Shown: positions 32,130 to 41,620 of the stretch, piece by piece
Layout of the letters: each line of letters starts with the position of its first letter
Numbering within the stretch: the stretch's first letter is position 1
Assembly (NCBI RefSeq): GCF_013184495.1
Contig: NZ_JAAOIY010000001.1
Span: 682,001-746,000, forward strand
Length of the DNA: 64,000 nt
Source: Sporosarcina jiandibaonis
GTDB taxonomy: Bacteria > Bacillota > Bacilli > Bacillales_A > Planococcaceae
Direction of reading: 5' to 3'
Program-made: the position numbers and the translations under genes
The notes under the pieces: model-generated
The model's input: only the letters and a program-made list of their open reading frames with translations
Told to the model about the DNA's origin: nothing
Databases searched by the model: none

Positions 32130-33134
32130 ATGTGGAAGAAACTTACGACAGTAGCTTTAGCAAGTGTGCTAGCACTTAGTCTTTCGGCATGTTCAGAGGA
32201 AGGTGAAAGCGCTTCATCGGACTACCCGAAGAATAACATGACAATCATTGCGCCTTCAGGAGCTGGCGGCGGATGGGATTTAACAGCACGCGCGATTGCC
32301 AAAACAATGAACGACACGAAATTGATCGACAAGTCAATTACTGTCGAGAATAAACCTGGCGGTGGCGGCGCGGTTTATATGGCGGAATATGCAACGAAAG
32401 AAGTAAAAAATGATTACGTCCTTCTTGTTAAATCACCGCCAATCCTTATTAACAATAATAAGGCGGAAGGAAACAGTCCTTACGGCTACAAAGATACTAC
32501 GCCTTTAGCACAGTTGACGCGTGATTATGGCGCGATTGTCGTGAAAGCGGATTCAGAATTCAAAACGTTGAAAGATGTTCTGGAAGCAATCAAAAATGAT
32601 GCGAAATCAGTAACGCTAGCGGGCGGTTCTGCCCCAGGATCGATGGATCATCTGGTCGGCGTCCTCCCTGCTTTCAAATACGGGCTTGACCCGAAAACCG
32701 TAAAATATGTTTCATATGACGGCGGAGGAGAAGCTGTTGCGGCCCTTCTCGGAGGAAATGCAGATGTTATCGCAACAGATGCATCTGCTATCGGCCAGTA
32801 CGTGAAATCTGGCGATGTTCGAGTACTTGCAGTCAGTTCATCAGAACGTCTTGGCGGTGATTTATCGGAAGTTCCTATATTCCAAGAAGAAGGAATTGAT
32901 GCGGAGTTCACGATTTGGCGCGGCTTGTTCGGTCCAAAAGAAATGTCCGATGCTGCTTTTGATTATTGGAGCGAGAAACTTGAAGAGATGACCAAAACAG
33001 ATGAATGGAAAGCGGAATTGGAGAAAAACGGTTGGGAAAGCGAATACCGCAATTCCAAAGATTTCACTTCCTATTTGGAAGACCAAGACAAAGTGATCGT
33101 TGAATTGTTAACCGCACTTGGCATGGAAAAATAA
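32130..33134 (+). CDS. tctC: Tricarboxylate-binding lipoprotein TctC
   Basis: 334 residues with AAGGGGG upstream. A signal peptide ends in the lipobox LSLSAC (Cys at about 21). The mature protein shows the TctC/Bug pattern: MTIIAPSGAGGGWDLTARAIA, VENKPGGGGAVYMAEYA, VTLAGGSAPGSMDHLV and GNADVIATDASAIGQYV. It captures a carboxylate ligand outside the cell for the TctAB permease encoded downstream. The ligand of this system is not fixed by sequence. Confidence 0.9.
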   Translation: MWKKLTTVALASVLALSLSACSEEGESASSDYPKNNMTIIAPSGAGGGWDLTARAIAKTMNDTKLIDKSITVENKPGGGGAVYMAEYATKEVKNDYVLLVKSPPILINNNKAEGNSPYGYKDTTPLAQLTRDYGAIVVKADSEFKTLKDVLEAIKNDAKSVTLAGGSAPGSMDHLVGVLPAFKYGLDPKTVKYVSYDGGGEAVAALLGGNADVIATDASAIGQYVKSGDVRVLAVSSSERLGGDLSEVPIFQEEGIDAEFTIWRGLFGPKEMSDAAFDYWSEKLEEMTKTDEWKAELEKNGWESEYRNSKDFTSYLEDQDKVIVELLTALGMEK

Positions 33135-33190
33135 ACAGTAGTACAGGCGGCTTTAGCGGCCGCCTTTTCTTTTAGGGAGGTGTAAAGACT

Positions 33191-33640
33191 ATGAGTAAAA
33201 CGTTCGATCGATATGCCAGCATCGCCTTTTTACTGATCGGTCTTTTAGTTGTCATTGAAAGTCAAAGAATTCCGGATAGCGCGTACGGATCGTCGGTAGG
33301 TCCGAAAATTTTCCCGATGTGGCTGGGCGTTATTTTGCTTCTCTTAAGCTTGCGATTGCTTTACGAAACGTTTAGATATAAATCTGAAACTGCATCTGCG
33401 GAGAAGCTTCAGTATAAAAAATTCATCATTATCCTCGTCAGTGCTATTTTATATGCATTTTTTCTCGAGAAGATTGGCTACATCATATCGACATTCATTT
33501 TCTTACTGATTGCATTTCAAACGATGGAACGTGGCCGATTGCTGCCTTCTGTAATTATCGCAGCAGTTTTTTCATTTGGTGTCTATTATTTCTTTGCGGA
33601 ATTTCTCGGCGGCTCATTGCCCGGATTCCCTGGACTTTAA
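33191..33640 (+). CDS. tctB: Tripartite tricarboxylate transporter small subunit TctB
   Basis: 149 residues; AGGGAGGTG upstream. Four membrane helices (about 7-23, 37-52, 75-91, 97-140 as a pair). VGPKIFPMWLGVILLLLSL is the typical TctB motif. It lies between tctC and tctA in operon order. Confidence 0.85.
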   Translation: MSKTFDRYASIAFLLIGLLVVIESQRIPDSAYGSSVGPKIFPMWLGVILLLLSLRLLYETFRYKSETASAEKLQYKKFIIILVSAILYAFFLEKIGYIISTFIFLLIAFQTMERGRLLPSVIIAAVFSFGVYYFFAEFLGGSLPGFPGL

Positions 33641-33658
33641 GGCGAAAGGAGTTACGCT

Positions 33659-35185
33659 ATGAGCACATTACAATTTTTAGCTGATGGATTCTCCATCGCT
33701 TTTCAATGGCAAAATCTATTATTTGCGTTAGTTGGTGTCGTGATTGGAACAGCTGTAGGTGTTTTGCCGGGTATCGGTCCGATGAGCGGGGTCGCCCTTC
33801 TCATTCCAGTTACCGCAACGATCACTTCAGGAATGCCTACGAGTGCGGCAGCAGCCAGTTCGATTATTCTACTCGCCGGAGTTTATTACGGTGCGATGTA
33901 CGGCGGTTCGACGACGTCAATTTTGTTAAATACACCGGGTGAATCATCTTCGGTTGTCACGACGCTTGACGGTTATCAAATGGCAAGACAAGGACGCGCA
34001 GGAGCCGCCTTGGCGATTGCTGCAATAGGATCATTTTGCGCCGGAATCATTTCACTAATCGGTCTTGTCCTACTTGCAGAACCGCTATCCAATGTCGCCA
34101 TCAAATTTGGTCCGGCCGAATATTTTTCCTTGATGCTATTAGGATTGGCTGCAGTAAGCGGACTTGCTGGAAAGTCGATGACAAAAGCGTTAATGATGAC
34201 AGTTTTCGGACTTATACTCGGAACAATCGGCATAGATGCCGTTTCTGGAATAGCGCGCTTTACATACAATCAGCCGATTCTATTTTCCGGTTTGGAGTTT
34301 TTAACAATTGCAGTCGGATTGTTTGCGCTCGGCGAAGTTTTCAAAACGGTTTTGGAACGCGATGGTGAAGACGGCGCGGTCGCAAAAATCAATCGCATTC
34401 TTCCGACGAAGCAAGATATGAAAGATAGCACGGTGCCGATTGTACGCGGTTCCCTGCTCGGATTTTTCATCGGAGTGCTTCCGGGTGCCGGCGCAACGCT
34501 TGCTTCTTTCTTCTCCTACATGACAGAGAAGAAATTCAGCAAAAACCCTGAAAGCTTCGGAAAAGGAAATATCGCCGGAGTAGCTGGTCCCGAATCTGCC
34601 AACAACGCGGCATCAGGCGGCGCAATGATTCCTTTACTTACGTTAGGAATCCCTGGATCCGGTACAACTGCCATTTTGATGGGCGCGCTTATCATGTACA
34701 ATATTCAGCCCGGTCCCCTGCTTTTCGACGAACATCCCGAAGTTGCTTGGGGACTCATCGCAAGTATGTTTATCGGAAACTTGATGCTTTTAGTCTTGAA
34801 CATGCCACTCGTAAGGGTGTTCGCGAAAGTTATTCAAACGCCTAAGAAATACTTATTGCCGATTATAGTTGCTATCTCCTTTTTCGGAGTATACGCTGTG
34901 CAATATACGACATTCGATTTATATTTGCTCCTTGGATGCGGTGTCGTCGGCTACCTATTATCGAAAAATGATTATCCGGTCGCCCCATTAGTATTGGCAC
35001 TTGTTTTAGGGCCGATGATAGAAAACAATATGCGCAGGGCATTAACGATATCAAACGGCGATTTCGGAATCTTTTTCACAAAGCCGCTCTCACTTGCCTT
35101 TATTATTGCAGCTGCAGCATGGCTCTTGATTCCATTGTTATTAAAACTTAAAGGACGCGCGGTTATTGTGGAAGAGGAAGGTTAA
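33659..35185 (+). CDS. tctA: Tripartite tricarboxylate transporter large permease TctA
   Basis: 508 residues, AAAGGAG upstream, about eleven membrane helices. Full TctA signatures: IGTAVGVLPGIGPMSGVALLIP, YGAMYGGSTTSILLNTPGE, and the repeat GVLPGAGATLASFFSY with GVAGPESANNAASGGAMIPLL and PGSGTTAILMGAL. It is the membrane channel for the TctC-bound substrate, driven by an ion gradient. A terminator follows at once. Confidence 0.92.
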   Translation: MSTLQFLADGFSIAFQWQNLLFALVGVVIGTAVGVLPGIGPMSGVALLIPVTATITSGMPTSAAAASSIILLAGVYYGAMYGGSTTSILLNTPGESSSVVTTLDGYQMARQGRAGAALAIAAIGSFCAGIISLIGLVLLAEPLSNVAIKFGPAEYFSLMLLGLAAVSGLAGKSMTKALMMTVFGLILGTIGIDAVSGIARFTYNQPILFSGLEFLTIAVGLFALGEVFKTVLERDGEDGAVAKINRILPTKQDMKDSTVPIVRGSLLGFFIGVLPGAGATLASFFSYMTEKKFSKNPESFGKGNIAGVAGPESANNAASGGAMIPLLTLGIPGSGTTAILMGALIMYNIQPGPLLFDEHPEVAWGLIASMFIGNLMLLVLNMPLVRVFAKVIQTPKKYLLPIIVAISFFGVYAVQYTTFDLYLLLGCGVVGYLLSKNDYPVAPLVLALVLGPMIENNMRRALTISNGDFGIFFTKPLSLAFIIAAAAWLLIPLLLKLKGRAVIVEEEG

Positions 35186-35201
35186 AAAAATGTTCAAAAT
35201 A

Positions 35202-35240
35202 AAATCGGATTGCCTTGGGTAAAAGGTAATCCGATTTGTG
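35202..35240 (+). terminator. Terminator of the tctCBA operon
   Basis: AAATCGGATTGCCTT and AAGGTAATCCGATTT form a 12-base stem around GGGTAA. Confidence 0.8.
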
Positions 35241-35368
35241 TTCGGGCGAAAAATAGGATGCCGACAACACGCAATAAAATTCCATGAATATTTTCCTCGT
35301 TTCTGAACAACCTACAGCATCGTCTGAAATCGTGATGTACAAGGTTTGTGGAAAGGAGGAATTTTATC

Positions 35369-35638
35369 ATGTGGAGAAAAGCTCTGCCGTTAATTGGTTT
35401 GTCCGGTATTTTGCTTGTTGGGTGTAATAATAATGGCGACGTTCCGAATAACAACGAAACGCCAATGCAAGATGTACACGAAAATGCAGATCAATGGAAT
35501 AATGGTGGTAACAATAGCAATATTAACGATAACGGAACCAATAATAACAGTAATGGAAATAATTTAAACGATACCGACAATAACCCTCAAGTTGAAATTA
35601 TTGAAGATCTAAATCGTAAAAATGACGTTCAGGAATGA
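35369..35638 (+). CDS. Small Asn-rich lipoprotein
   Basis: 89 residues from the ATG at 35369, with AAAGGAGG upstream. The signal peptide MWRKALPLIGLSGILLVGC has a lipobox ending at Cys-19. The mature part is mostly Asn, Gly and Asp (NNGGNNSNINDNGTNNNSN), unlikely to fold on its own, ending in a charged segment VEIIEDLNRKNDVQE. Function unknown. Ends at a terminator. Confidence 0.65.
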   Translation: MWRKALPLIGLSGILLVGCNNNGDVPNNNETPMQDVHENADQWNNGGNNSNINDNGTNNNSNGNNLNDTDNNPQVEIIEDLNRKNDVQE

Positions 35639-35653
35639 AAACAGTTCCTAAGA

Positions 35654-35687
35654 AACACCCCACCTATAACAAAGTCGGGGTGTTTTT
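35654..35687 (+). terminator. Terminator after the lipoprotein gene
   Basis: AACACCCC and GGGGTGTTTTT form the stem around a loop of about 15 bases. Confidence 0.75.
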
Positions 35688-35833
35688 CGCGTTTATATAA
35701 CTTACTCTTAGAACAAGGTGTTAACAGGGTGGTATATATTAATACGCTATTCATGTTAAGATAGAAGTAATAGAAACATGTAGAATCCATAATTAACATG
35801 GTACTTACCAAGTAAAAATATAGGGTGAAATAA

Positions 35834-36148
35834 ATGATTTATGCAAGCGGTGTTGTTACGTTTTTATCGACCAATAAAAAGTTTAATAGTAAGAAATATA
35901 AAAGAAGAACGATTGCACTTGAAGTTATAAGAGAAATACCTTCAGAAGATGATGCACCGGGAAAAACTGTTTGCAAGTATGTAGCTCTCCTTCCTAGAAG
36001 CTATGAATGCAAGTCTTTGGAGGACTATACAGGAAAAATCAAACCATTTTTACAGAAATCAATCGACAACATTATTGTTACTGTCCAGGTTTCCCATTTG
36101 AACTATGCAAGCGATCGTGCAGTTGCCACTATTAAAAAAACGCATTGA
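35834..36148 (+). CDS. Hypothetical protein, 104 aa
   Basis: Begins MIYASGVVTFLSTNKKFNSKKYKRR with GGGTG upstream. Basic N-terminal half and a C-terminal part with KIKPFLQKSIDNIIVTVQVSHLNY. No signal peptide or membrane helix and no recognised family. Single gene, converging with clpE. Confidence 0.55.
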   Translation: MIYASGVVTFLSTNKKFNSKKYKRRTIALEVIREIPSEDDAPGKTVCKYVALLPRSYECKSLEDYTGKIKPFLQKSIDNIIVTVQVSHLNYASDRAVATIKKTH

Positions 36149-36187
36149 AAAAACCACTGAAAACTTTACTTTTCAGTGGTTTTTTGT
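36149..36187. terminator. Bidirectional terminator between the 104-aa gene and clpE
   Basis: AAAAAACCACTGAAAA and TTTTCAGTGGTTTTTT are perfectly complementary around CTTTAC. Confidence 0.85.
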
Positions 36188-36193
36188 GTTTCA

Positions 36194-38314
36194 TTATACT
36201 TTTGTAACAACTATCTCTTCTTCATTGACATCGACATGTACTCTTTCAATGTTTTCTTCTTCTAAAATCAGATCTGTTAATGGATCTTCGATTTTATCTT
36301 GGATTACTCGACGTAGTGGCCGAGCTCCGAAGCGCTTGTCATAACCTAGTTTCACCAATGCTTGTTTTGCTTCTTCCGATATTGTAATCTCGATTTCATT
36401 TTCTTCGATTGTTTCTTGTAAATCTACAAGCATCAAGTCGACGATTTCTAGTAAGTTTTCTTCTGACAATTCATTGAACGATACGATCGCATCGAAACGG
36501 TTGAGAAACTCAGGTTTGAAATAATTGCCTAATGTTTCGAGCGTAGTAACCGATTCATGTTCTGTTTGATTGAATCCGACGCTTACTTTTCTTTCGCCTG
36601 TTCCGGCGTTACTTGTCATGATGATGACCGTATCTTTAAAGCTGACCGTGCGACCATGTGAATCTGTTAAACGGCCATCTTCCATTATTTGCAGGAACAT
36701 ATTTTGAACATCCGGATGCGCTTTTTCAATTTCATCCAGAAGTAAAATTGAATACGGTTTGCGGCGAACTTGTTCTGTCAATTGACCGGCTTCTTCATGA
36801 CCTACATATCCTGGAGGTGAACCGATAATTTTAGACACCGCATGTTTCTCCATATATTCACTCATATCGAGACGAATTAACGTGTCGCGTGAACCGAATA
36901 GCTCTTCAGCCAAGACTTTTGTAATTTCAGTCTTACCAACTCCAGTAGGACCAACAAATAAGAAAGATCCGATTGGACGAGTCTTGGATTTAAGCCCAGC
37001 ACGGCTACGACGAATCGCCTTAGCGATTTTATCGACCGCTTCTTCTTGACCAATGACTTGATTTCTAAGGTTATCCGCGAGGCTTTGCATTTTTTCTTGT
37101 TCCGCCGCTTGTAGTTTTGTCACAGGAATACCTGTTTTTTCTTCAACAATCAATTCAATATCCGCAACAGAAACTTCTACATTGCCAGCTTCCCCATTTT
37201 GTTTTGCTTCTTCCAATTGTTTTTTTAATTTAATCTCTTCATGGCGCAGGTTTGCCGCTTTTTCATAATCTTCAACGTCTGCCGCTTCTTCTTTTTCTTG
37301 AATCACTTCGTTTAAACGTGTTTCGATTGAATCAGAATCAGCTGCAACATGTTCAAGATTTAAACGTGCCCCTACCTCATCCATCAAATCAATCGCTTTG
37401 TCCGGTAAAAATCGGTCTTGAATATAGCGCTCGGATAAGGTAACAAAAGCTCGTACCGCTTCATCTGAATAACGCACTTCATGGAAGTCTTCGTAACGAT
37501 CTTTGATCCCGTTCAAGATTTTAATCGTATCTTCCGCAGAAGGTTCATTGACGATAATTGGTTGGAATCGACGTTCAAGTGCTGCATCTTTTTCGATTTG
37601 ACGATATTCTTTCAATGTCGTCGCTCCGATGAGCTGCAAGCCACCCCGTGCTAATGCCGGTTTCAAAATATTACCTGCATCCATTTGCGATCCTTCAGTT
37701 TGTCCCGCACCGACAAGCAAGTGAATTTCATCGATGAATAGGATGACATCTGTCCGTGTTTGAAGTTCTTCGATTAATTCTTTCATTCTTTCTTCAAACT
37801 GGCCGCGAATACCTGTATTGCTAATAAGTGAAGCAACATCTAACAAGTATACTTCTTTATTTAGCAGCTTTACTGGTACATCGCCTTCATGAATTTTCAC
37901 TGCAAGCCCTTCGGCAATTGCTGTTTTACCGACACCAGGTTCTCCGATTAAAACAGGATTGTTTTTATTTCTTCTATTTAAAGTTTCAATAACGCGCTTC
38001 ACTTCTTGATCGCGTCCGATAACCGGATCAATTAGCCCTTCTCTCGCGTCGTTTGAAATGTTTTTACCTAATTGATCTAACAAACCATTACCTTGGTTTG
38101 CCTCAGTTTGATGTGTTTGTGTTCGTGCCTGTCCTCCGCCGTTTGCTTGGAAGAACTGATTTCCTTCGCGACCGAACGGCATCTTGCCGGCATTCAATTG
38201 TCCTTGTATTTGCCCGAAACATGTATGACACATGTTCATTTGCATATTTTGCTGATTCATCCGAAGTCTCAGATTCATCGTTGCACCATTTTGACCACAA
38301 AGTTGACATTTCAT
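36194..38314 (-). CDS. clpE: ATP-dependent Clp protease ATPase ClpE
   Basis: 706 residues, AAGGAGG upstream. The N-terminal zinc finger (CQLCGQ... CHTCFG, two CxxC) in place of the ClpC N-domain marks ClpE. Two AAA domains follow: [15 protein letters not shown] with [13 protein letters not shown], and [19 protein letters not shown] with [13 protein letters not shown]; between them a UVR segment ([20 protein letters not shown]). It unfolds damaged proteins for ClpP after heat stress. Two CtsR boxes cover the promoter, as known for clpE. Confidence 0.93.
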   Translation of the reverse strand: MKCQLCGQNGATMNLRLRMNQQNMQMNMCHTCFGQIQGQLNAGKMPFGREGNQFFQANGGGQARTQTHQTEANQGNGLLDQLGKNISNDAREGLIDPVIGRDQEVKRVIETLNRRNKNNPVLIGEPGVGKTAIAEGLAVKIHEGDVPVKLLNKEVYLLDVASLISNTGIRGQFEERMKELIEELQTRTDVILFIDEIHLLVGAGQTEGSQMDAGNILKPALARGGLQLIGATTLKEYRQIEKDAALERRFQPIIVNEPSAEDTIKILNGIKDRYEDFHEVRYSDEAVRAFVTLSERYIQDRFLPDKAIDLMDEVGARLNLEHVAADSDSIETRLNEVIQEKEEAADVEDYEKAANLRHEEIKLKKQLEEAKQNGEAGNVEVSVADIELIVEEKTGIPVTKLQAAEQEKMQSLADNLRNQVIGQEEAVDKIAKAIRRSRAGLKSKTRPIGSFLFVGPTGVGKTEITKVLAEELFGSRDTLIRLDMSEYMEKHAVSKIIGSPPGYVGHEEAGQLTEQVRRKPYSILLLDEIEKAHPDVQNMFLQIMEDGRLTDSHGRTVSFKDTVIIMTSNAGTGERKVSVGFNQTEHESVTTLETLGNYFKPEFLNRFDAIVSFNELSEENLLEIVDLMLVDLQETIEENEIEITISEEAKQALVKLGYDKRFGARPLRRVIQDKIEDPLTDLILEEENIERVHVDVNEEEIVVTKV

Positions 38315-38358
38315 ATATGTTTCCTCCTTAGTAATTTTGTATATCTACCGCATCTGAC

Positions 38359-38412
38359 TTTGACTATCTTTGACTATGTATTTATTATACACTGACCTTC
38401 TTTGACTTTCAA
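38359..38412 (-). promoter_or_regulatory. clpE promoter with two CtsR operators
   Basis: On the minus strand TTGAAA (38412-38407) and TATAAT (38389-38384) are 17 bases apart. AGTCAAAGAAGGTCAGT (38407-38391) fills the spacer and AGTCAAAGATAGTCAAA (38375-38359) lies just downstream; both fit the CtsR heptad repeat RGTCAAA-N3-RGTCAAA. CtsR should repress clpE at normal temperature. Confidence 0.88.
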
Positions 38413-38503
38413 GAGTCCTGCTTATATTTTTACTTTTTTTTATAAAAATCGAGCCTGTACTACAATCGTATTAGTTTTTGCACATTTACGTTCAAACCAA
38501 AAT

Positions 38504-38530
38504 AGAGCAAACCGCCAATGGGTTTGCTCT
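38504..38530 (-). terminator. Terminator after the substrate-binding protein gene
   Basis: TAGAGCAAACC and GGTTTGCTCTA pair around CATTGGC on the minus strand, with ATTTTG after. Confidence 0.65.
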
Positions 38531-38581
38531 AATGTCTTGAGGATACTATGCAACAGATACCCTAAATAATCGTAAATACAT

Positions 38582-39586
38582 TTACTCTTTCTCAAGCGAA
38601 TGTAATTGTTCTAGTTGGATCATTCCTTCAATGTCATTACTCGTGACATATTCTGTTTCTTTGCTAATATCCGCCATTTCTTGTATGACTTGTTCGTTCA
38701 CGGCTGTTGTTACTTCTAATCGGCTAAATGCCGCTTTTAATTCCTCTTTATCGATTTCTTTTCCTGTTAAATCTTGAATATGTTTAATGACAAGTTCTTG
38801 GCTTTCTTCAGGATTTTGTTCGATGAATTTAACCGCTTTTATATGAGCTGTCAAATATGCTTTCATAAACGTTTCATTTTCTAAAAAATTTTTACTTGCT
38901 GCAACAACCGTATTCGTTGATTCTTTCCCCCAAGCAAAAGTTTCCCAGTCTAGTAGTAACTCACCTTTCGCTTGTGTTTCCAAAATATAGCCCCATGGTT
39001 CTTGTGTTGCTGCGGCATCAACTGATTTTTGAATGAAAAGCGTTGCTGTATCAGCTGGTGCAGCAGCAAATAGTTCAACCGTTCCTCCATTTGATGTTGG
39101 TTTTAAACCAACGTCATTTAGCGCTTTACGCAACATCACATCTTGCGTGCTTCCGATTACGGGTATCGCCACTTTCTTTCCATCCAAATCGGCTAAATTC
39201 TTTATATGGCTATGTTCACTTGCAACGAGCACAGCGCCTCCGTTTACTGCCCCCGATATAATATGGTACCTGGGATCTTTCACATAAATATTTAGCAGCG
39301 GACCCGGTCCAACTGTTCCAACGTCGATTGACTTCGTCGCCATAGCTTCCATAAATAAGCCGCCGTTGCTAACTGTTTTCGTATTAATCTTAATATCCTC
39401 TCCGAACGCTTCGGCGAAATACTCATTTTCCAAAGCTACGATGGTGGCGATATGCGTTAAGTTTGGAAAATAGCCGATGTTCACTTCTTTGCTCTCTTTC
39501 GCGCCTTTTTCTCCCTGTCCACAGGCTGTTATTATACTAAGTGAAATTAATGAAATAAGTACTAATAAGAGTTTTTTGCGTTTCAT
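38582..39586 (-). CDS. ABC transporter substrate-binding lipoprotein (nitrate/sulfonate/taurine type)
   Basis: 334 residues; GGGAGAG upstream. Lipobox IITAC at about residue 22. The mature protein has NIGYFPNLTHIATIVALENEYF, KSIDVGTVGPGPLLN and DAAATQEPWGYILE, the layout of SsuA/TauA/NrtA-like receptors. No ATPase or permease gene is beside it, which is unusual; the prophage boundary is a few hundred bases upstream, so the rest of the operon may have been separated. Confidence 0.8.
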   Translation of the reverse strand: MKRKKLLLVLISLISLSIITACGQGEKGAKESKEVNIGYFPNLTHIATIVALENEYFAEAFGEDIKINTKTVSNGGLFMEAMATKSIDVGTVGPGPLLNIYVKDPRYHIISGAVNGGAVLVASEHSHIKNLADLDGKKVAIPVIGSTQDVMLRKALNDVGLKPTSNGGTVELFAAAPADTATLFIQKSVDAAATQEPWGYILETQAKGELLLDWETFAWGKESTNTVVAASKNFLENETFMKAYLTAHIKAVKFIEQNPEESQELVIKHIQDLTGKEIDKEELKAAFSRLEVTTAVNEQVIQEMADISKETEYVTSNDIEGMIQLEQLHSLEKE

Positions 39587-39619
39587 TTGATTCTCTCCCT
39601 TTGATATGAAAAGTATTTC

Positions 39620-39754
39620 TCACTGATTAATTCCCCATTTTTCTTGTACGCTTTTCTCAAGCCGTAAAAAGACGACATTGTCCATAATGGTGCCAATTTG
39701 CCCTACGGTTTTCGCTAAGTTTCGGCAATGTTCAAATGTGATATAAATCGGCAT
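39620..39754 (-). CDS. Hypothetical 44-aa protein
   Basis: ATG at 39754 with CGAGG upstream. Product begins MPIYITFEHCRNLAKTVGQI and ends VFLRLEKSVQEKWGINQ. No family recognised. It is 33 bases upstream of the substrate-binding protein gene and in the same direction, so probably cotranscribed. It could be a short remnant of a gene cut by insertion of the neighbouring element. Confidence 0.4.
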   Translation of the reverse strand: MPIYITFEHCRNLAKTVGQIGTIMDNVVFLRLEKSVQEKWGINQ

Positions 39755-39912
39755 AATAATACCTCGGTTAATGGATGTACTTTCTTCTTGTTCCGATACT
39801 TTTTGTATTAAATGTGATATTTGTGTGATATTTAGTAAAACATCACAATCATTTTATTTCAGGTGTGGTAAATCTGTTCTGCCGCGGACAGATTTGCTCG
39901 CCTTCTTTTTTA

Positions 39913-40143
39913 TTAGAAAAAACCACTGGCTGCATCTGCATCGTCATCACTCTCTTTTTTAATCACAATATCCGACGTGACCGTCACGGGAATTATTTTT
40001 GATTCCATGTCACCATGAATGAGTCTTTTGACGTAATTACTGAAATCCCCATGTTCATCTTTTTTTGCGTGCTCCCATAACATAGCTTCAAATTTATTTT
40101 TTTTACTGAAACTAACTTGGCCGATATTACGATCTTTACTCAT
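39913..40143 (-). CDS. ParR-like partition partner
   Basis: 76 residues overlapping the end of the ParM-like gene by four bases. SFSKKNKFEAMLWEHAKKDEHGDFSNYVKRLIHGD looks like a ribbon-helix-helix DNA-binding region (a strand followed by two helices), with an acidic tail DDDADAASGFF. Position, size and overlap are those of ParR adaptor proteins, which bind the centromere and link it to the ParM filament. The call rests mainly on context. Confidence 0.6.
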   Translation of the reverse strand: MSKDRNIGQVSFSKKNKFEAMLWEHAKKDEHGDFSNYVKRLIHGDMESKIIPVTVTSDIVIKKESDDDADAASGFF

Positions 40144-40988
40144 CGGTACGTCAACCTTCCAATTTCATAAAAACCGACCGCATTTGCAAATAAGGTACTT
40201 GTCATTTCAACACTGTTATGCCTTTTTAATAATGGTTGAATCGATTCAGCTTGCGAATATTGTAGTTTAATATAAGGTAGTATGTCATTAGCAACACCGC
40301 CGCAAACATAAACAGTATCAGTACGTTCCCATCTTAATCTTGTGGTCTCTTGTATGATCCCGCGGGCAATCGAATCTAATCCCCTGTTGACCGTCTCCAT
40401 TCCGAAATTTAGTGTTTCGCTACTATTATTAATAATCTTTTTATTGAATACTGTAGCAACATTGACAGTGCCGCTGCCAATGTCAATTATCCGAACTTTC
40501 CCTGTTTGTGGATTGCTCCAAAATGCGCCGGCTCCTTCTGCTACAACTCTAACATCTTCTATATATACGTATTGCCGTCTATTGTTTACAGTAAATTCAT
40601 GACCGCGCTGAAGCATGTCAATTAACTTTTGCTTTTCCGTTTGATTGTGCGATGTTATCGGTTGGCCCGTTACAATTTTAACGGTGTCGATGCCAGGACA
40701 ATACTTATTAATATAACGATAGAGCGCAAGCAATACGCGAATCTTTGTATCTTCATGCGCTTTAGTGTCGCCATACATTCCGCCACCACCAAAAACATCC
40801 TCATGCTCTGCAATGGATCCGGCATAACCTTTACGCCCATCAATTTCGAACTCCATGTCATCGTCGCCAAACTTTTCTACAAAGTCCTGCTTGAACCAAT
40901 CGCAAATTGCGGTGCGGTATGAGTCTATTCCATAAGGTCCCGCAGTTTTAGCCATGTGGTTGCCAGCATCAATCCCAAGAATCAGCAA
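40140..40988 (-). CDS. parM: ParM/StbA-like plasmid segregation actin
   Basis: 282 residues. The actin-fold nucleotide motifs are clear: phosphate-1 LILGIDAGNHMAK, phosphate-2 RIIDIGSGTVNVATV and the adenosine motif VYVCGGVAND. RVVAEGAGAFW lies between them. ParM-type actins form dynamic filaments that push plasmid copies apart before division. It is short compared with R1 ParM (about 320 residues) but full in motif order. Downstream ParR-like gene overlaps; upstream region carries repeats. Presence implies that the element spends part of its life as an extrachromosomal plasmid. Confidence 0.82.
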   Translation of the reverse strand: MLILGIDAGNHMAKTAGPYGIDSYRTAICDWFKQDFVEKFGDDDMEFEIDGRKGYAGSIAEHEDVFGGGGMYGDTKAHEDTKIRVLLALYRYINKYCPGIDTVKIVTGQPITSHNQTEKQKLIDMLQRGHEFTVNNRRQYVYIEDVRVVAEGAGAFWSNPQTGKVRIIDIGSGTVNVATVFNKKIINNSSETLNFGMETVNRGLDSIARGIIQETTRLRWERTDTVYVCGGVANDILPYIKLQYSQAESIQPLLKRHNSVEMTSTLFANAVGFYEIGRLTYR

Positions 40989-41003
40989 GCGTTTTCCCCC
41001 TTC

Positions 41004-41106
41004 GTAGTACTGTTGTAATACCAGATTGGATTTTGTTCCTTTTTTGTATTACCTCGTCATACATATCCCATCCAGTATCGTAATACAGCATATTACATCG
41101 TATGAC
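41004..41106. repeat. Repeated GTAATAC-type motifs upstream of parM (parC-like)
   Basis: Copies or close variants: GTAGTAC (41004), GTAATACC (41015), GTATTACC (41046), CGTAATAC (41079) and TATTACATCGTA (41091), including an inverted pair GTAATA-CAGCA-TATTAC (41080-41096). A related cluster GTATTACGTTGTACTGACAT lies at 41422, on the other side of the ribbon-helix-helix gene. Short repeats ahead of parM are the expected site for ParR. Spacing is irregular, so this is a suggestion. Confidence 0.4.
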
Positions 41107-41192
41107 TTTTTGTTACAAATAGAGGATAACGCCTATTGGACGACGAACAATATTAATTAACGCGTCATATAAAAGATTAAGGTGGGATGGTT

Positions 41193-41384
41193 ATGACTAA
41201 AAAAATTAAAAGTTTTCGACTGTCTTATGAAGACGATCTATTGATAGATAAACTAGTTAAACGCTTATCGATTAACTATAACTTGAACTTAAATCGCACG
41301 GACATAATCACGAAAGCAATCCGTAAATTGGCATCTGAACACTTTACCGAAGAAGAGCTAGAAGAATTTAATAAGAAAGGTTAG
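41193..41384 (+). CDS. Ribbon-helix-helix-like DNA-binding protein
   Basis: 63 residues from the ATG at 41193 (AAGGTGG six bases upstream; ATG at 41187 would be too close). KKIKSFRLSYEDDLLIDKLVKRLSINYNLNLNRTDIITKAIRKLASEHF shows a strand followed by two helices as in CopG/MetJ-type repressors. It is read divergently from parM with repeats on both sides, so it may regulate parM and the operon downstream. Confidence 0.55.
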   Translation: MTKKIKSFRLSYEDDLLIDKLVKRLSINYNLNLNRTDIITKAIRKLASEHFTEEELEEFNKKG

Positions 41385-41516
41385 TGCGCCTGTTATGGGC
41401 GTATTTTTTTGTCCTGCGAACGTATTACGTTGTACTGACATACGATACAGCAAAGATAGTAAATCAAAAAACGAAACGTCATAAATTCAACAATTAAGGG
41501 TATTTAAGGAGGAAAA

Positions 41517-41620
41517 ATGTGCATAAAAAAAGCACCCGGTCGATGGGCGCAAGATGGGCTAAGGAGTTGAGTGTCTCTTCCTCAACTTATGCGGGGACAT
41601 TGGAATATGTGCATAAAAAG
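41517..41620 (+). promoter_or_regulatory. Structured leader with a 17-codon open frame
   Basis: A small frame (ATG 41517 to TGA 41570, product MCIKKAPGRWAQDGLRS) has a perfect GGAGG site. Its end overlaps the hairpin AGTTGAG/CTCAACT (41566-41588), and an outer pairing GCATAA (41521-41526) with TTATGC (41587-41592) is possible. The 13-base word ATGTGCATAAAAA occurs at 41517 and again at 41608, beside the ribosome binding site of the next gene. The arrangement suggests attenuation or a cis-acting RNA ahead of the ATPase operon. Confidence 0.4.

Noticed and set aside
39868..39895. Inverted repeat AAATCTGT/ACAGATTT near the left end of the element as an att site
   Set aside because: It is a hairpin, not a direct repeat, and no second copy or integrase is visible; boundary remains undefined.
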